DNA of 40,470 bases. It comes from an uncultured Bacteroidaceae bacterium (GTDB lineage: Bacteria > Bacteroidota > Bacteroidia > Bacteroidales > Bacteroidaceae). Positions 7,521 to 15,371 of the stretch are shown one piece after another. A program made the position numbers and the translations under genes. The stretch is taken from contig CAKQRW010000029.1 of NCBI GenBank assembly GCA_934271655.1, positions 1 through 40,470 of the forward strand. Direction: 5' to 3'. Position 1 is the first letter of the stretch. Each line of letters opens with the position of its first letter. Below the pieces are notes generated by a model. That model saw nothing but the letters and a program-made list of their open reading frames with translations. It was not told where the DNA came from and searched no databases.

Positions 7521-10500
7521 ATTATGGTTTAACGTTCCTTTTATAACCTCTGATGGCATCAGTCCGAATTCTTTCTTGAAGCTTTCCCTGAAATTTCCCA
7601 GGCTGTTGAAGCCTGCCATTTGCGCAACATCCGTCACGCTGTATTTCTTGGTCTGCAGCAGAGCCATGCTGTGGCGCAGTTTGGCCTTCTTGATGTATTC
7701 ATTGGCGCTCATGCCTGTGAGGGCCTTCACTTTGCGGTAGAATGTGGAGTGGCTCATGGCCATCTTGTCAGTCATGAATGCCATGTCGAGGTTTTCCGTG
7801 GCTATATTGTCTGCGATGAGCTTGTTCAGCTTTTCCATAAACCTCCTGTCCAGCTCGCTCAGCAATGAGGTTGTCTCCTCCCTCTCTTCGTCAGCTGTGT
7901 CGTTTCTCTCTTGAATGTCAGCTGTGCTGTGCTTGACGATGTATTCAGCCAGCCGCCTTCTGCCCGACAGTATGTTTCTTATGCGGCTGAGCAGCAGCTT
8001 GGCGCTGAAAGGCTTCATCAGGTAAGAGTCTGCCCCGCTGTTGTAGCCTTCTTCCTGGTCGTTGGAGCTTGTCTTTGCGGTGAGCAAGATGATAGGCACA
8101 TGACTGGTGCGTATGTCCTCCTTCAGCAGTCGGGTCATTTCTATGCCGTCCATCTCTGGCATCATGATGTCGCTCACTATTATGTCTGGCATCTGCTCCA
8201 GGGCCATGTCTCTGCCTGTCTTTCCGTTGCAGGCCTGGAGAATGCGGTAGTCTTCGCTCAGCGACTCGTGAATGTATTGTCTGATATCGGCGTTGTCTTC
8301 CACAACAAGCACGAGAGGTGGCTGGCATTCCTTTTCCATTCCTTTGCTGGCGTCACAGTTTGGCTCCTCATTGCAGCCTGTGCCTATGCGGATTGGCTCA
8401 TCGTCTTTGTGGAGTGCGTTGGGGTAGGTGCTGTCCTTCTTCAGGACAAAGGAGAATGTGCTGCCTTCCCCTTGCGTGCTCTCTATATTCAGTTCGGCGT
8501 CGTGCAGCAGCGCCAGTGCCTTGACCAAAGCCAGTCCGATGCCTGTGCCAGAAGCCTGGTGCTTGCTGTTTTCCTGGTAGTACCGCTCGCATATATGTGG
8601 CAGGTCGGCTTTGTTGATGCCATATCCTGTGTCTTTCACAGAAATGGCTATCTTGTCTTCAGGAACCTGTTTCACAGACAATGTGATGAACCCGTGTGGA
8701 GTGTACTTGATGGCGTTAGACATCAGATTGTTGACTACAATGGTTATGACCTCCGAGTCAAAGTATATCTCTGGCGTCTGTTCGTCCATGTCCATCACTA
8801 TCTGCACGTTCTTATTGACGCTTAGTTCTTGGAAGCGTGATCCTATCCCCCTCACGAATGTCACTATATTGTCTTTTGCCACGGTCAGCTTCCTGTGTTG
8901 CGTCTGTGTCTTTCGGAATTCCAATATGTCGTTGATGAGTTCAAGAAGCCTTTCAGCGCTGGCATGTATGCTGCTTATTTTCTTTGCAGCTCTTGGTGGC
9001 AGTGCCTTCTCGGCCATGAGGTCTTCCAGAGGTCCCAGTATGAGAGTGAGCGGAGTGCGCAGCTCATGTGTGATGTTGGTGAAGAAGCGCATGCGCTCCT
9101 CGTTCAGCATATGTCTCTGCTCGCTTTCCCATTGCGTGCGTTTCAATGAGTTGCGTAGCGTTATCTGCTTCTGGTAGGAACGAGCAAAATAGTAAGCCAG
9201 CCCTATGAACGAGATCAGGTACGCGAGTTTGGCCCACCATGTGAGCCACAGTGGCGGACATACCGTGATAGGCATTTCAGCCACGCTCGCTTCGTCCCAG
9301 TCTTGGCTCTTCAGTTTGGCACGTATCATGAAAGTGTAGTCGCCTGGCTTTATGTTTCGGAAGGAGACCTCATCGTCACCCTCAGTCTCATACCATTGGT
9401 CATCAAGACCTTTCATCATGTATGAATAGTCCACATCGCTTTTCTGTCCAAAGTCCTGTACTGTGAACGTTATTTTGAATGTGTTGTCGTTGTATTCCAG
9501 CTTTAAGGCTCCATTGCTGTCGGGAGATATGATGCTGGAAAATGCTTGCTCCGATATTCGGCCAATCCTTTCGCAGCTGATGATTTGCACTTGCGGCACG
9601 CTTTGGGGGCTGTTGATTGTTTGCGGAGTGAAATAGCACACGCCGCTTGGTGAGCCGAAGTAGATGGCGCCGTCAGGTGATATGGCGGCAGAGGCTTCCA
9701 CAAAGTTTCCTGTGGGGATGCCATTGTGGTAGTCGTAGTTGTGGAAGCGCTGCCTGCGCATGTCGAGGCAGGCTATACCCGAAAACATGCTGACCCACAT
9801 GTTTCCCTGCCTGTCTTGGCATATGGCCCTGATATGGCTGTCTTTTATTCCGTGTCGCTCATCATAGATGCGGATGTCTTGTGGCTTCAGTGGATTGGCG
9901 ACATAGGCCAGTCCCTTGGCTGTGCCTATCCATATACCGCCATCTTTGTCGCAGATGATGTGGTTGATGGTGTTGCTTTTAAGATAGTTGCTGTCGTCCA
10001 GGTGGATTACCAGTCTCTTGTTGCTGTTGAAGACAAAGACTCCAGAAGAAAAAGTGCCAATCCAGAGTTGCCCGTTGCAGTCTTCTGTGATAGTGTATAT
10101 GATAGCGGCTTTCTGCTTGCCTGTTTTTCTGTTTATCCCTTTTTCTGTTTTACTGTTTATCTCCTTTATGATTTTGCTGTTTATCTCCTTTTCTTCTTTC
10201 TCTATCCTGTTCTCCACTGAATAGAGTCCTTCCTCGCAGCCTATCCACATCTTCCCGTGTTTGTCCTCGTGGAGCGCGTGCACATCAATGTTGCGCAGAT
10301 GGCTGAGACGGAAGAATGTGCCGCTCGACGGATTGTATGTCAGCACGCCATTGTCGTTCGTTCCAAACCATATATTGCCGAGGTGGTCTTTTTCGAGAAA
10401 ATACACCGATGCGGAGGAGTTGGAGAGGCATGACGAAAAATTGAAGTCACGCTTGGCCTTCTCGCCAGTGTATTGGACTATATTGCCATCTTGTCCAAGC

Positions 10501-11627
10501 CACAGGCAATTTCTGTCTTGGTCGAAGTATATTCCGTTCACGTCTTCAAAGGCGTTGCCCTTATATGACAATGTGTGAAACCCTGCCTCGCTGTTTGACA
10601 TGAAGTCTATGCCAGAACTGAAGTTGCCTATCCAAATGTTGCCGAAGGAGTCCTGAAGCACCCTTCTTGTGCTGTTGGATGACAGTTCGCTGTTCTCTTT
10701 TATTATTTGCCTGAATGTGGGCTGCTCTATGAGAGGCTTTCTGTATTTGTCAAGGTCAAGCACGCTGATGCCACCTATGTCGGATGAAATCCACAGAGTA
10801 TGGTCATCCATCTCTGTTATTTGGTGGATGTTGTCGCCTGCCAATGAGAGAGAATCTCTGTCATGGTGCTTGAAAACCCTGAATTTGCCATTGGCGTTGT
10901 CAAAGATGGCCAACCCGTTGTTGGTGCCGACCCAGATGTTTTGCATATGGTCCACGCAGACACTTCTTACATTGTTTCCTGGCAGACTGCTGGTGTCTGC
11001 TGATTGGTGGACGTAAAGCTTGCTTTTCTGTGTCTTGAGATTGTATATGTATAATCCGTCCATGCGCATGCCGATGTAAAGGTGTCCTTTGCCGTCGTCT
11101 GCGATAAAGCGTGCTCCGTTTTTATTGTGAGGGAAGAGTCTGTTGCTGATGGTGGTGGAGCATTTCTTGCTCTTCTGGTCGTAGAGCTGGACGTAACCAT
11201 TATAGTATGCTATCCATATTTTGCCGCTGCTGCTGACGTTGATGGCTGCCACGCTCGCGCCTTTCATTCTCGCTTCAGAGCAGAAATGCTCTATTCTTTG
11301 TGTCTTGCAATGGTATATGTCTATGTGTCCTTCCTTGGACAGCATCCAGACAGCGTTGGTGGCTTTGTCGTATAGCAAACCGATGTAGCTGTCTGACGAG
11401 ACGTCAGAGTTGTTTGTCTTGAAGACAGAACATTTGTTGCCGGCGATTCTGTTGACTCCGCCTTCTGTGGCAATCCACAGGAATCCCTGGCCGTCAATGG
11501 CCATGTCATTGACAAATCCATTGGAAAGCCCTTGCTTCAGCCCGATGTTGCTGAATCTTGGCGAACCTGCGCGCAAGTAGATGGCTCCTGCCAACAGACA
11601 TAATATAAGCAGTATCTTTCTTGTCAT
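7518..11627 (-). CDS. Hybrid two-component system regulator (sensor kinase, receiver and AraC-type DNA-binding domain fused)
   Basis: A 1369-residue one-protein signalling system of the kind that controls polysaccharide utilisation in Bacteroidetes. After a signal peptide, a periplasmic sensor of many beta-propeller blades (repeats of the G-x-L/M-W-I/V-G type, e.g. GFLWIATEGGVNRI, GHLYIGMRMDGLYIY) extends to about residue 690. A Y_Y_Y domain (FTVQDFGQKSDVDYSYMMKG) and a membrane segment near 790-815 follow. The cytoplasmic part has HisKA with His854 in NITHELRTPLTLILG, an ATPase domain (DTGYGI, GTGIGLAL), a receiver with Asp1153 in IIVSDIMMPEMDG, and a C-terminal AraC helix-turn-helix (VTDVAQMAGFNSLGNFRESF). 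Residues about 474-502 carry an unusual Lys/Glu/Asn-rich tandem insertion. It is divergent from a GH43-type gene, its likely target. Confidence 0.96.
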   Translation of the reverse strand: MTRKILLILCLLAGAIYLRAGSPRFSNIGLKQGLSNGFVNDMAIDGQGFLWIATEGGVNRIAGNKCSVFKTNNSDVSSDSYIGLLYDKATNAVWMLSKEGHIDIYHCKTQRIEHFCSEARMKGASVAAINVSSSGKIWIAYYNGYVQLYDQKSKKCSTTISNRLFPHNKNGARFIADDGKGHLYIGMRMDGLYIYNLKTQKSKLYVHQSADTSSLPGNNVRSVCVDHMQNIWVGTNNGLAIFDNANGKFRVFKHHDRDSLSLAGDNIHQITEMDDHTLWISSDIGGISVLDLDKYRKPLIEQPTFRQIIKENSELSSNSTRRVLQDSFGNIWIGNFSSGIDFMSNSEAGFHTLSYKGNAFEDVNGIYFDQDRNCLWLGQDGNIVQYTGEKAKRDFNFSSCLSNSSASVYFLEKDHLGNIWFGTNDNGVLTYNPSSGTFFRLSHLRNIDVHALHEDKHGKMWIGCEEGLYSVENRIEKEEKEINSKIIKEINSKTEKGINRKTGKQKAAIIYTITEDCNGQLWIGTFSSGVFVFNSNKRLVIHLDDSNYLKSNTINHIICDKDGGIWIGTAKGLAYVANPLKPQDIRIYDERHGIKDSHIRAICQDRQGNMWVSMFSGIACLDMRRQRFHNYDYHNGIPTGNFVEASAAISPDGAIYFGSPSGVCYFTPQTINSPQSVPQVQIISCERIGRISEQAFSSIISPDSNGALKLEYNDNTFKITFTVQDFGQKSDVDYSYMMKGLDDQWYETEGDDEVSFRNIKPGDYTFMIRAKLKSQDWDEASVAEMPITVCPPLWLTWWAKLAYLISFIGLAYYFARSYQKQITLRNSLKRTQWESEQRHMLNEERMRFFTNITHELRTPLTLILGPLEDLMAEKALPPRAAKKISSIHASAERLLELINDILEFRKTQTQHRKLTVAKDNIVTFVRGIGSRFQELSVNKNVQIVMDMDEQTPEIYFDSEVITIVVNNLMSNAIKYTPHGFITLSVKQVPEDKIAISVKDTGYGINKADLPHICERYYQENSKHQASGTGIGLALVKALALLHDAELNIESTQGEGSTFSFVLKKDSTYPNALHKDDEPIRIGTGCNEEPNCDASKGMEKECQPPLVLVVEDNADIRQYIHESLSEDYRILQACNGKTGRDMALEQMPDIIVSDIMMPEMDGIEMTRLLKEDIRTSHVPIILLTAKTSSNDQEEGYNSGADSYLMKPFSAKLLLSRIRNILSGRRRLAEYIVKHSTADIQERNDTADEEREETTSLLSELDRRFMEKLNKLIADNIATENLDMAFMTDKMAMSHSTFYRKVKALTGMSANEYIKKAKLRHSMALLQTKKYSVTDVAQMAGFNSLGNFRESFKKEFGLMPSEVIKGTLNHN
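10121..10200 (-). repeat. 24-bp tandem repeat inside the regulator sensor domain
   Basis: CTGTTTATC recurs at 10129, 10153 and 10177, exactly 24 bp apart, with a partial copy before. On the coding strand this gives 8-residue repeats of the pattern KEINSKxx (EINSKIIK, EINSKTEK, GINRKTGK). They lie between two propeller blades, where they would form an exposed charged loop. The frame is preserved because the period is a multiple of three. Confidence 0.85.
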
Positions 11628-11641
11628 AGGAGTATTGTGTT

Positions 11642-11887
11642 TTAACTGTAAGGATATGCCAAGCTGGTGAACCTTGGGCTTGTCTTCTGATAGCCTGGCA
11701 CAGAAGCGTGGTGCAAAAATAGTGAAAATGTCGCAAAAAACAGCACAAGAACCATCCGCAAATACATGAACAGTAGGTCAGAATCCACATGTGTTGGTGC
11801 ATCAGGCGGGCTGATAGTCAGATACACCTGTGCCATGGCTGTCATATGCATGACGAGTATTGGATAAGTGAGAAGTGTCTTCTTCAT
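11642..11887 (-). CDS. Possible small membrane protein ahead of the regulator gene
   Basis: An 81-residue ORF starting MKKTLLTYPILVMHMTAMAQ (signal-peptide-like), with a second hydrophobic stretch near residues 40-58 (LLFMYLRMVLVLFFATFSLFL). It ends 14 bases before the regulator start codon, so co-transcription is possible. Its start codon overlaps the stop of the repeat ORF upstream as ATGA. Against it: no recognised family, and a good -7 promoter element for the regulator lies inside it. I see no third line of support. Confidence 0.3.
   Translation of the reverse strand: MKKTLLTYPILVMHMTAMAQVYLTISPPDAPTHVDSDLLFMYLRMVLVLFFATFSLFLHHASVPGYQKTSPRFTSLAYPYS
11714..11721 (-). promoter_or_regulatory. 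Candidate -7 promoter element for the hybrid regulator gene
   Basis: CAAAAATA on the plus strand reads TATTTTTG on the minus strand, a match to TAnnTTTG followed by the usual C. It lies 86 bases before the regulator start. The -33 region is not recognisable at 19-21 bp spacing. Confidence 0.45.
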
Positions 11888-12126
11888 GATGAATACCCTG
11901 TATGTTGAGAGCGCATGTCTGGCGCCCTGATGTTTGCAGCTTTTATATCTGATGCCTTGATGTTTGCTGTTTTGATATCTGATGCCTTGATGTTTGCTGT
12001 TTTGATATCTAATGCCTTGGTGGCTGATGCTTTTATGTTTCGCGCTCTGATGTTTGGTGCGGTAAAGTTACTAAAAACAAATGAGACGCTCAATACGAAT
12101 GGATTCATTTGAACTAAAATCGTCAA
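11884..12126 (-). CDS. Doubtful ORF with pentapeptide-repeat-like sequence
   Basis: An 80-residue ORF whose second half reads in fives as ANIKA SDIKT ANIKA SDIKA ANIRA PDMRS, close to the A(D/N)LXX rule of pentapeptide-repeat proteins. The residues follow directly from a 30-bp DNA tandem array. Similar DNA arrays in this window have no coding sense, so the ORF may be an accident of the array. Its stop overlaps the next ATG (ATGA), which is the arrangement of coupled genes. With about ten pentapeptides it would be short for a beta-helix. Confidence 0.2.
   Translation of the reverse strand: MTILVQMNPFVLSVSFVFSNFTAPNIRARNIKASATKALDIKTANIKASDIKTANIKASDIKAANIRAPDMRSQHTGYSS
11921..12070. repeat. 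30-bp tandem array, five copies
   Basis: Five contiguous 30-base units run from 11921 to 12070. The second (11951-11980) and third (11981-12010) are identical and begin GATGCCTTGATGTTTGCTGT. The first, fourth and fifth are degenerate. Each unit is itself two related 15-base halves. The array fills the spacer between the divergent regulator and GH43-type genes. Confidence 0.9.
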
Positions 12127-12134
12127 AGTTTGAC
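12122..12134. promoter_or_regulatory. Short palindrome in the divergent intergenic region
   Basis: GTCAAAGTTTGAC is a perfect 6+1+6 inverted repeat between the 30-bp array and the GH43 promoter. It could be an operator half-site pair for the divergent AraC-type regulator, but AraC sites are usually direct repeats, so this is weak. Confidence 0.2.
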
Positions 12135-12217
12135 AGAAAAGCGTTGCCTGGGATGTATTTGGCAGATTATCAGCTGCGTTTGGACTATAAAAGTCGTAGG
12201 CTTTGTGTGATAAGATG

Positions 12218-12225
12218 TATCTTTG
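12218..12225 (+). promoter_or_regulatory. Candidate -7 promoter element for the GH43-type gene
   Basis: TATCTTTG matches TAnnTTTG and is followed by C, 54 bases before the start codon. No -33 box lies at the right spacing, which is expected for a promoter needing an activator. Downstream, GCCGTTAAATAAAA occurs twice, 19 bases apart, in the untranslated leader. Confidence 0.55.
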
Positions 12226-12279
12226 CCGTTAAATAAAAAATAAAGCCGTTAAATAAAATAATAAAAGAAAACACAAGCA

Positions 12280-13632
12280 ATGAGAAGATTTGGTTTTTTA
12301 CTGTTTCTTTATGGATGTATGCTTCGCGCAGTGTCATGTGCAGATGCACAAACTGTAGTGAATGGCGTGCCATGGTATGACCAGAATAACAATCCTGTCA
12401 ATGCCCATGGCGCGGGCATCGTAAGGGATGGCGGAAAGTATTGGCTCTTTGGCGAATACAAGAGTGACACGTCGAATGCCTTTCCTGGATTCGGCTGCTA
12501 TTCATCTGTTGACTTGGTGAACTGGCAGTTTGAGCGTGTGGTTCTTCCTGTGCAGAAGGACGGCTTTCTCGGACCAGACAGGGTGGGGGAACGCGTGAAG
12601 GTGATGCGCTGCCCTAAGACAGGAGAGTATGTGATGCTGATGCATGCCGATGACATGGGGTACAACGACCCTTATATAGGTATAGCCACATGCAAGACCA
12701 TCAATGGCGACTATAAGATGAGGGGCGCGCTGAAATATAATGGGCGGCCTGTCAAGCGCTGGGACATGGGGGTGTTCCAGGATGATGACGGAAAGGGATA
12801 CCTGCTCATACATCATGGACCTGTTTACAGACTGAGTGATGACTACCTTAGTGTGGACACTATGATTGCCGACATTAAGGGTATGGGGGAGTCTCCTGCC
12901 ATGTTCAAGAAAGATGGCATGTATTATCTTCTTACTTCAAACCTTACCAGTTGGGAACGGAATGACAACTATTATTTTACGGCATCAAACATTGCTGGCC
13001 CGTGGAAGAGGCAAGGCACGTTTTGCCCAAAGGGCACTTTGACATGGAACTCTCAGAGCACTTTCGTCCTGATGCTCCCCGATGGCACGCCTATGTACAT
13101 GGGCGACCGATGGTCATATCCTCATCAAGCGTCGTGCGCCACCTATGTATGGATGCCGATGCAGGTGGATGGAGAGAGGCTTTCCATTCCTGACTACTGG
13201 CAAGCTTGGAGGCCTGCGCTCGGATTAGCGAAAGGTATTGCGCCAGTGTCTCATGCAGAGGCGGATGCTTTGAGCCAATCTGTTGCAAGAAAGGCTTTGG
13301 TCCTTGATTCCAGAACAAAGGGCGATGCAGTCAGGGTCACTTTTAGTGGCACACATGTGGCCTTGATCGGAAAGACTGATTGCCATGGAGGATATGGGTT
13401 GGTTTCTATTTATGACAAAAGAGGACGTAAGGTCTATTCCTCATTGATAGATTTCTATAGCAAGGTGCCTCAGCATGGCATCAGGGTGATTACTCCCAAA
13501 TTGTCTCGTGGAAAATACGTGCTGAGTGTGGAGGTGACAGGCGAGCGCTCCAATTGGTCTGACAAGGCCAAGCATGTCTTTGGCGCTGATGACTGTTACG
13601 TCAGGACTGAAGAAGTGTGTGTGTTTCGGTAA
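12280..13632 (+). CDS. Secreted GH43-family glycoside hydrolase, exo-beta-1,3-galactanase-like
   Basis: A 450-residue enzyme probably exported (signal peptide 1-24; the VSC at its end is a poor lipobox). Residues about 28-325 fit the five-bladed GH43 fold of the galactanase/galactosidase subgroups: PWYDQNNNPVNAHGAGIV, YWLFGEYKSD, MGVFQDDDGKGYLL. These subgroups lack the usual GH43 catalytic-base Asp. Here the corresponding position in NAHGAG is not Asp, while Glu104 (GERVKV), the candidate acid Glu204 (GESPAMF) and Gln259 (WNSQSTF) fall where the Pc1,3Gal43A-type residues are expected. A beta-sandwich, probably galactose-binding-like, occupies 330-450. The substrate may be the beta-1,3-galactan backbone of arabinogalactan. 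Divergent from the hybrid regulator, likely its activator. GH43-type is confident; the exact specificity is inferred. Confidence 0.85.
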   Translation: MRRFGFLLFLYGCMLRAVSCADAQTVVNGVPWYDQNNNPVNAHGAGIVRDGGKYWLFGEYKSDTSNAFPGFGCYSSVDLVNWQFERVVLPVQKDGFLGPDRVGERVKVMRCPKTGEYVMLMHADDMGYNDPYIGIATCKTINGDYKMRGALKYNGRPVKRWDMGVFQDDDGKGYLLIHHGPVYRLSDDYLSVDTMIADIKGMGESPAMFKKDGMYYLLTSNLTSWERNDNYYFTASNIAGPWKRQGTFCPKGTLTWNSQSTFVLMLPDGTPMYMGDRWSYPHQASCATYVWMPMQVDGERLSIPDYWQAWRPALGLAKGIAPVSHAEADALSQSVARKALVLDSRTKGDAVRVTFSGTHVALIGKTDCHGGYGLVSIYDKRGRKVYSSLIDFYSKVPQHGIRVITPKLSRGKYVLSVEVTGERSNWSDKAKHVFGADDCYVRTEEVCVFR

Positions 13633-13721
13633 AATGTGTGAATGATGATAATATAAATAAGGGGAAAGATTGTTAGGATGCCGTATGTACGTGTTCCTGC
13701 AATACGGTCGGCATAAATGTG

Positions 13722-13764
13722 GCAACGGGATGCGCGCTCTGTTATGGAGTGTGCATCCCGCTGC
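13722..13764 (+). terminator. Hairpin after the GH43-type gene
   Basis: GCAACGGGATGC at 13722-13733 pairs with GCATCCCGCTGC at 13753-13764 (11 of 12 pairs), followed by TTGTGTTT. It lies 90 bases after the stop codon. A second short stem, CCGTAT/ATACGG, lies just before it. Confidence 0.5.
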
Positions 13765-13800
13765 TTGTGTTTCATGTAGATTTATTTTAAGCAGTAGAAA

Positions 13801-13947
13801 TTGCTTGTTGATGGCCATTGCTTTGATAGCGGTTGCTCGTTAAAGGCTGTTGCTTGTCAATGGCCATTGCTTGTTGATGGCCATTGCTTTGATAGCGGTT
13901 GCTCGTTAAAGGCTGTCGCTTGTCAATGGCATTTGCTTGTTTATGGC
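13801..13947. repeat. 66-bp tandem repeat with nested 15-17-bp subunits
   Basis: The 66-base unit starting TTGCTTGTTGATGGCCATTG occupies 13801-13866 and 13867-13932, nearly identical, with a partial third copy from 13933. Each unit divides into four related blocks, each starting TTGCT and three of them 17 bases long (TTGCTNGTNNANGG). It lies just past the 3' end of the DUF5606 gene in a convergent spacer. ORFs across it are by-products of the repeat. Confidence 0.85.
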
Positions 13948-13960
13948 TGCGTTGCTGTTG

Positions 13961-14410
13961 TCATTCTGCTGAAGCCTCCGATGCAGCCTCTTCTGTGTTG
14001 CCTTCCTCAACTTTAGGCTCAAACTCATTGATGCCATTGTTGATGAGGATGTTGTACCATGAGAGCACCTTGCGCATGTCTGACACTCTCACGCGGTCGG
14101 TATCGTAGTTAGGGAGCACCTTTGCGAAGAAGGCGATGATGTCTTCCTGGTCAGCCTTCTTTGGAGAGAGGTCTACAGGCTTGCCCTCATAGTTGTTCTT
14201 GATAGACTCAAACACAGAAGTGAGGCTCACTTCCTTGTCATCGTTGGTGTAGATAGAGATGTCTGCGAGCGACACCACTTGGTCTGCTCCAAAAGCAGGG
14301 ATGCGCTTCTTCTTTTCGTCTACGGTCTCAACGATGAGGTTTCTATTGCCTCTTGAGATGAGCTTGTAAAGCCCTGGTTTGCCAGAGATGGCTAAAATCT
14401 GTCTGATCAT
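13961..14410 (-). CDS. DUF5606 family protein
   Basis: A 149-residue cytoplasmic protein. The N-terminal half (ILAISGKPGLYKLISRGNRN, LIVETVDEKKKRIPAF) matches the start typical of the DUF5606 family, which is common in Bacteroidetes and often found next to coaE. The C-terminal 20 residues are Glu/Ala-rich and disordered-looking. No catalytic motif is visible and the family has no established function. It is the last gene of the nusB-yajC-ybbR-coaE run, separated from coaE by a spacer holding a 22-bp tandem array. The family is confident; the role is unknown. Confidence 0.88.
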   Translation of the reverse strand: MIRQILAISGKPGLYKLISRGNRNLIVETVDEKKKRIPAFGADQVVSLADISIYTNDDKEVSLTSVFESIKNNYEGKPVDLSPKKADQEDIIAFFAKVLPNYDTDRVRVSDMRKVLSWYNILINNGINEFEPKVEEGNTEEAASEASAE

Positions 14411-14440
14411 ATTATTCTTTCTTTTTTTATTTAGTTTATT

Positions 14441-14506
14441 GTGAATGTCTTTTCTTGTTATCGTGAATGACTTTTCTTGTAATCGTGAATGTCTCTTCTT
14501 GCGGTG
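14441..14506. repeat. 22-bp tandem array, three copies
   Basis: GTGAATG followed by a CTTTTCTTG-type block repeats at 14441, 14463 and 14485 with a strict 22-base period; the third copy is degenerate. The array lies in the transcribed spacer between coaE and the DUF5606 gene, 31 bases upstream of the latter's start. Confidence 0.85.
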
Positions 14507-14573
14507 GCACTGATAGACCTCGGAGCTATTCAGTCAACGGCAGGTGGCACATACGCAGTAGCGTAGCCTCCTG

Positions 14574-15200
14574 TCACAGATGACCATGGGAGTGATTCTG
14601 TCTCCCGCAGTGTGTGGCATGGCCTGTAATGGCTGCGAGCATGCGTTCTATCTCAGAGTCTGTGTCATGCACTTCATCGTTCATGATGCACACGTCGGCT
14701 CTTTCACGCTTCTCTTCCTCGTCCATCTGTTGCGCCATGCGCGCTTCAATCTGCTGCTCAGTGGCAGAGTCCCTCCTCATGGCTCGGCGGATACGCAGTG
14801 GTTGTGGTGCGTACACTTCCACTGTCATGTCTACAGTGTCGTCAAAGCCCGATTCGAACAGGATGGCGCATTCCTGCGCCACGATGTCCGAGTCCTGACG
14901 CTCTGCCCATGCCAGGAAGTCTTTCTTCACGGCAGGGTGCACGATGGCATTTATCTTGCGCGCGTTTTCCTCGTTGAGAAAGAGAAAGGCTGCTATGCGC
15001 TCTCTGTTCAGTCTTCCTTCTGCTGTGTAGGCGTCATCACCGACAAGTCTTTTGACTGCTTCGACTATCTCGCCGCTTTCTGTCATCAGCCGCTTGGCTT
15101 CGGCGTCGCAGTTATACACAGGCACACCTCTCGACTGGAGCCTTTGGCACACGAACGACTTGCCGCTGCCTATGCCGCCTGTTATTCCTATCTTGATCAT
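14574..15200 (-). CDS. coaE: Dephospho-CoA kinase
   Basis: A 208-residue cytoplasmic enzyme that phosphorylates the ribose 3'-hydroxyl of dephospho-CoA with ATP, the last step of coenzyme A synthesis. The Walker A loop is at residues 8-15 (GGIGSGKS). The following VPVYNCDAEAKRLM matches the substrate-binding Asp region, and the lid and late helix motifs are present (IVHPAVKKDF, VEVYAPQPLRIRR). The C-terminal tail HATHCGRQNHSHGHL is His-rich and not part of the conserved domain. It lies between ybbR and DUF5606 in the conserved gene order. Length and motifs are normal. Confidence 0.95.
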   Translation of the reverse strand: MIKIGITGGIGSGKSFVCQRLQSRGVPVYNCDAEAKRLMTESGEIVEAVKRLVGDDAYTAEGRLNRERIAAFLFLNEENARKINAIVHPAVKKDFLAWAERQDSDIVAQECAILFESGFDDTVDMTVEVYAPQPLRIRRAMRRDSATEQQIEARMAQQMDEEEKRERADVCIMNDEVHDTDSEIERMLAAITGHATHCGRQNHSHGHL

Positions 15201-15246
15201 ATGGTCTCATTTGTTTCTGGCATCCTTGGCCTTTTCCCATGGTACA

Positions 15247-15369
15247 TTTGGACTTTGCTGTGCAGTATCTTAGGCTTTTGCTGTGCGGTGCCTTTGGCTT
15301 TTGCTGTGCGGTGCCTTTGGACTTTACCGTGCAGTGCCTTTGGACTTTGTCGTGCAGTGCCTTTGGCCT
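15247..15369. repeat. 23-bp tandem array, five copies
   Basis: GTGC(A/G)GT recurs at 15260, 15283, 15306, 15329 and 15352, exactly 23 bases apart, each copy preceded by a GGACTTTGCT-like block. The array fills nearly the whole spacer between the ybbR stop codon (15372) and the coaE start (15200), so it is probably transcribed within the operon. Confidence 0.9.
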
Positions 15370-15371
15370 GT

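Noticed and set aside
7911..8825. Plus-strand ORF of 304 codons opposite the hybrid regulator
   Set aside because: It lies wholly antisense to clear kinase, receiver and ATPase motifs, and its residues show no domain; it is a by-product of codon bias.
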